From NCBI GenBank assembly GCA_009773375.1, contig WRPH01000004.1:62001-126000 (forward strand): a stretch of DNA of 64,000 nucleotides, read 5' to 3'. The first letter of the stretch is position 1. Each line of letters starts with the position of its first letter. This document shows, piece after piece, positions 63,001 through 64,000 of this stretch. The DNA is from Paracoccaceae bacterium. Lineage in GTDB: Bacteria; Pseudomonadota; Alphaproteobacteria; Rhodobacterales; Rhodobacteraceae. The position numbers and the translations under genes were made by a program. The notes below the pieces were generated by a model, which had not been told where the DNA came from, searched no databases, and saw only the letters and a program-made list of their open reading frames with translations.

Positions 63001-63026
63001 GTAGGGCGGGGAAATCCCCGCCCTAC
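63001..63026. repeat. Perfect palindromic hairpin
   Basis: GTAGGGCGGGG-AAAT-CCCCGCCCTAC, 11-bp stem and four-base loop, between the tiny membrane peptide gene and the convergent DUF3309 gene. It could work as a terminator in either direction. Confidence 0.75.
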
Positions 63027-63052
63027 ATTGCCAAAGTGCTACGCCTTGGGGC

Positions 63053-63217
63053 TTACATCCGCCCCGTCAGCACCAGGATCAGCACGACGATCAGGATGAC
63101 GCCGATCACACCAACGCCGCCGTGGCCAAAGCCGTAGCCATAGCCGCCAAAGCGACCGCTGAAGCCACCCAGCAGGAAAATGATCAAGATGATCAGTAGA
63201 ATAGTGCCTAACGACAT
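63053..63217 (-). CDS. DUF3309 family small membrane protein
   Basis: 54 residues: MSLGTILLIILIIFLLGGFS, a glycine/tyrosine-rich loop (GGYGYGFGHGG), then VGVIGVILIVVLILVL and TGRM. Two hydrophobic spans around a Gly-rich turn are what I know from DUF3309, found in many stress-inducible loci. It starts 33 bases after csbD on the same strand, so the two probably share a transcript. Confidence 0.88.
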   Translation of the reverse strand: MSLGTILLIILIIFLLGGFSGRFGGYGYGFGHGGVGVIGVILIVVLILVLTGRM

Positions 63218-63250
63218 GGAATCTCTCCGTCTTTCAAAGGGAAGGGTAGG

Positions 63251-63436
63251 TTACTTGTCTTTCAGCGCGTCTTTGACCGCGTCTTTCACGCCGCCAATCG
63301 CGTTCTGCACGGTGCCTTCAAGCTTGTCGGCCTGACCTTCTGATTGCAGTTTGGCGTCGCCCAGCAGTTTGCCAACAGCGACTTTGGCCTTGCCCTCGAC
63401 AACTTTCGCCGAGCCGATGATCCGGTCTTTGTCCAT
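63251..63436 (-). CDS. CsbD family stress-response protein
   Basis: 61 residues. MDKDRIIGSAKVVEGKAKVA and GKLLGDAKLQSEGQADKLEG are the CsbD signature (repeated GxAKxxxGKxK). In Bacillus, CsbD is a general-stress protein of unknown function; it is predicted to be a small disordered or helical cytoplasmic protein. AGGAG lies upstream of the chosen ATG. Confidence 0.92.
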   Translation of the reverse strand: MDKDRIIGSAKVVEGKAKVAVGKLLGDAKLQSEGQADKLEGTVQNAIGGVKDAVKDALKDK

Positions 63437-63646
63437 GGTGCTTCTCCTGTGACACATCCGTGTGGTCAGGGGGCAGGATAGGCAAGAATGCGCTGGCCAA
63501 CGATAATCTGGATCAGCATTGCCGCGATTCTGATGCGGCGACAGCGCGCGTGTCTATGCCTGTCGGCTAAAGGACGGATACAACCCACCGCACCAATCGG
63601 GTGCCAAATCGTGGCGGGTTGCATCCCCGTCATGTCGAAACCAGCC

Positions 63647-64000
63647 TTAGCGGGCGATGGTCACCGAGCAATGCGCCCGGGCGGCCACATCTGCGGCCAC
63701 CGATCCAAGCACCAGCCGCGACAGCCCGCGCTTGTCGCCGGTGCCCATCACGATATGGTCAATCTGGTGGGTTTCGGCATAGCCGACGATGCCGGATGCC
63801 GCCTCGCGGTCGATCACGATGGCGGTGTGCACATCGGACTGGCCGTTCTGGCCTGCCACCGCTACCGCGTCATCCAGCAGCTTTTGCGCTTCAGCGTCGG
63901 ACCAATGATGGATCAGCGGCCCGCGCCCGCCACCATGCGCGACGTTGACGACACAAATCGTCAGGGCCGCGCCGTATTTCGTGGCCAGTTCCGCCGCAGC
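63647..64000 (-). CDS. Universal stress protein (UspA family), C-terminal part
   Basis: 118 residues visible; the N-terminus lies beyond the right edge. The ATP-binding loop near the end, IVMGTGDKRGLSRLVLGSVA (G-x2-type start, then GS), and the final CSVTIAR identify the family. The N-terminal strand with the conserved Asp is not in the window. It is expected to be a cytoplasmic nucleotide-binding stress protein and continues the stress cluster with CsbD and DUF3309. Confidence 0.9.
   Translation of the reverse strand, partial: AAAELATKYGAALTICVVNVAHGGGRGPLIHHWSDAEAQKLLDDAVAVAGQNGQSDVHTAIVIDREAASGIVGYAETHQIDHIVMGTGDKRGLSRLVLGSVAADVAARAHCSVTIAR

Overview
The window is high-GC, gene-dense chromosomal DNA from an alphaproteobacterium, most likely a member of the Rhodobacteraceae (Rhodobacter/Gemmobacter/Tabrizicola-like). 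The evidence is the gene set (class I lysyl-tRNA synthetase, COQ9-family protein, frcBCAK-type fructose transporter, two-domain ALDH16, EttA, DUF1285, DUF4864, DUF3309) and an interspersed intergenic repeat with arms ending in CCAAGATGAA, which I associate with this group. All genes looked at fit ordinary bacterial codon use. I saw no prophage, transposase, CRISPR array, rRNA or tRNA gene.

Layout. 1-2.9 kb: the start of a glutathionylspermidine-synthase-like gene running off the left edge, a peptidoglycan-binding-like exported protein, an Hsp20 chaperone with a good heat-shock promoter, and an exported trypsin-like protease. 3-6.7 kb: glcDEF glycolate oxidase, translationally coupled. 7.5-14.2 kb: a tightly coupled four-gene membrane operon (MoxR ATPase, DUF58, BatA-like/DUF4159, glutamine-amidotransferase-like membrane protein) of unknown function. 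14.3-19.7 kb: DUF1285, hydroxypyruvate isomerase, a zinc-finger protein, DUF2459 and polA. 19.8-20.5 kb: two degraded small genes. 20.6-23.5 kb: a GT14-type glycosyltransferase with a HIT protein, divergent from a sulfotransferase. 23.9-29.2 kb: quinone oxidoreductase, COQ9, rpsU, transglutaminase, Lrp-type regulator with alanine dehydrogenase, mscL.

29.4-38.5 kb is a sugar/deoxysugar region: an ALDH16-type aldehyde dehydrogenase, deoC, a ROK repressor and a RbsD/FucU mutarotase on the minus strand, facing frcB-frcC-frcA-frcK on the plus strand. 38.5-43.8 kb: an EamA permease, adenine deaminase, a 190-base array of five hairpins, and a MATE-thioesterase-thioesterase operon. 43.9-46.5 kb: two paralogous MerR regulators bracket an island that carries an acidic cysteine-free protein. 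The second MerR (LiuR-like, with a matching operator) heads a beta-oxidation operon to 54.2 kb (acyl-CoA dehydrogenase, small protein, glutathione transferase, thiolase, two cupins, NTF2-like protein, bifunctional hydratase/dehydrogenase).

54.2-64 kb: an rsgA gene broken by what looks like a deletion between 9-base direct repeats, then mogA, DUF4864, lysK, a TerB-like protein, dacB, nadD, ettA and a stress cluster (tiny membrane peptide, DUF3309, CsbD, UspA) running off the right edge.

Recurrent themes are four-base ATGA/GTGA or TGATG overlaps that couple translation inside most operons, palindromic intergenic repeats at gene ends, and small-gene decay (YjbR-like, YdeI-like, rsgA). The strongest candidates for undescribed biology are the coupled MoxR/DUF58/DUF4159 operon with an 11-base homopolymer in its largest gene, the twin cupins with glutathione transferase inside the beta-oxidation operon, and the acidic-protein island between the MerR paralogues.
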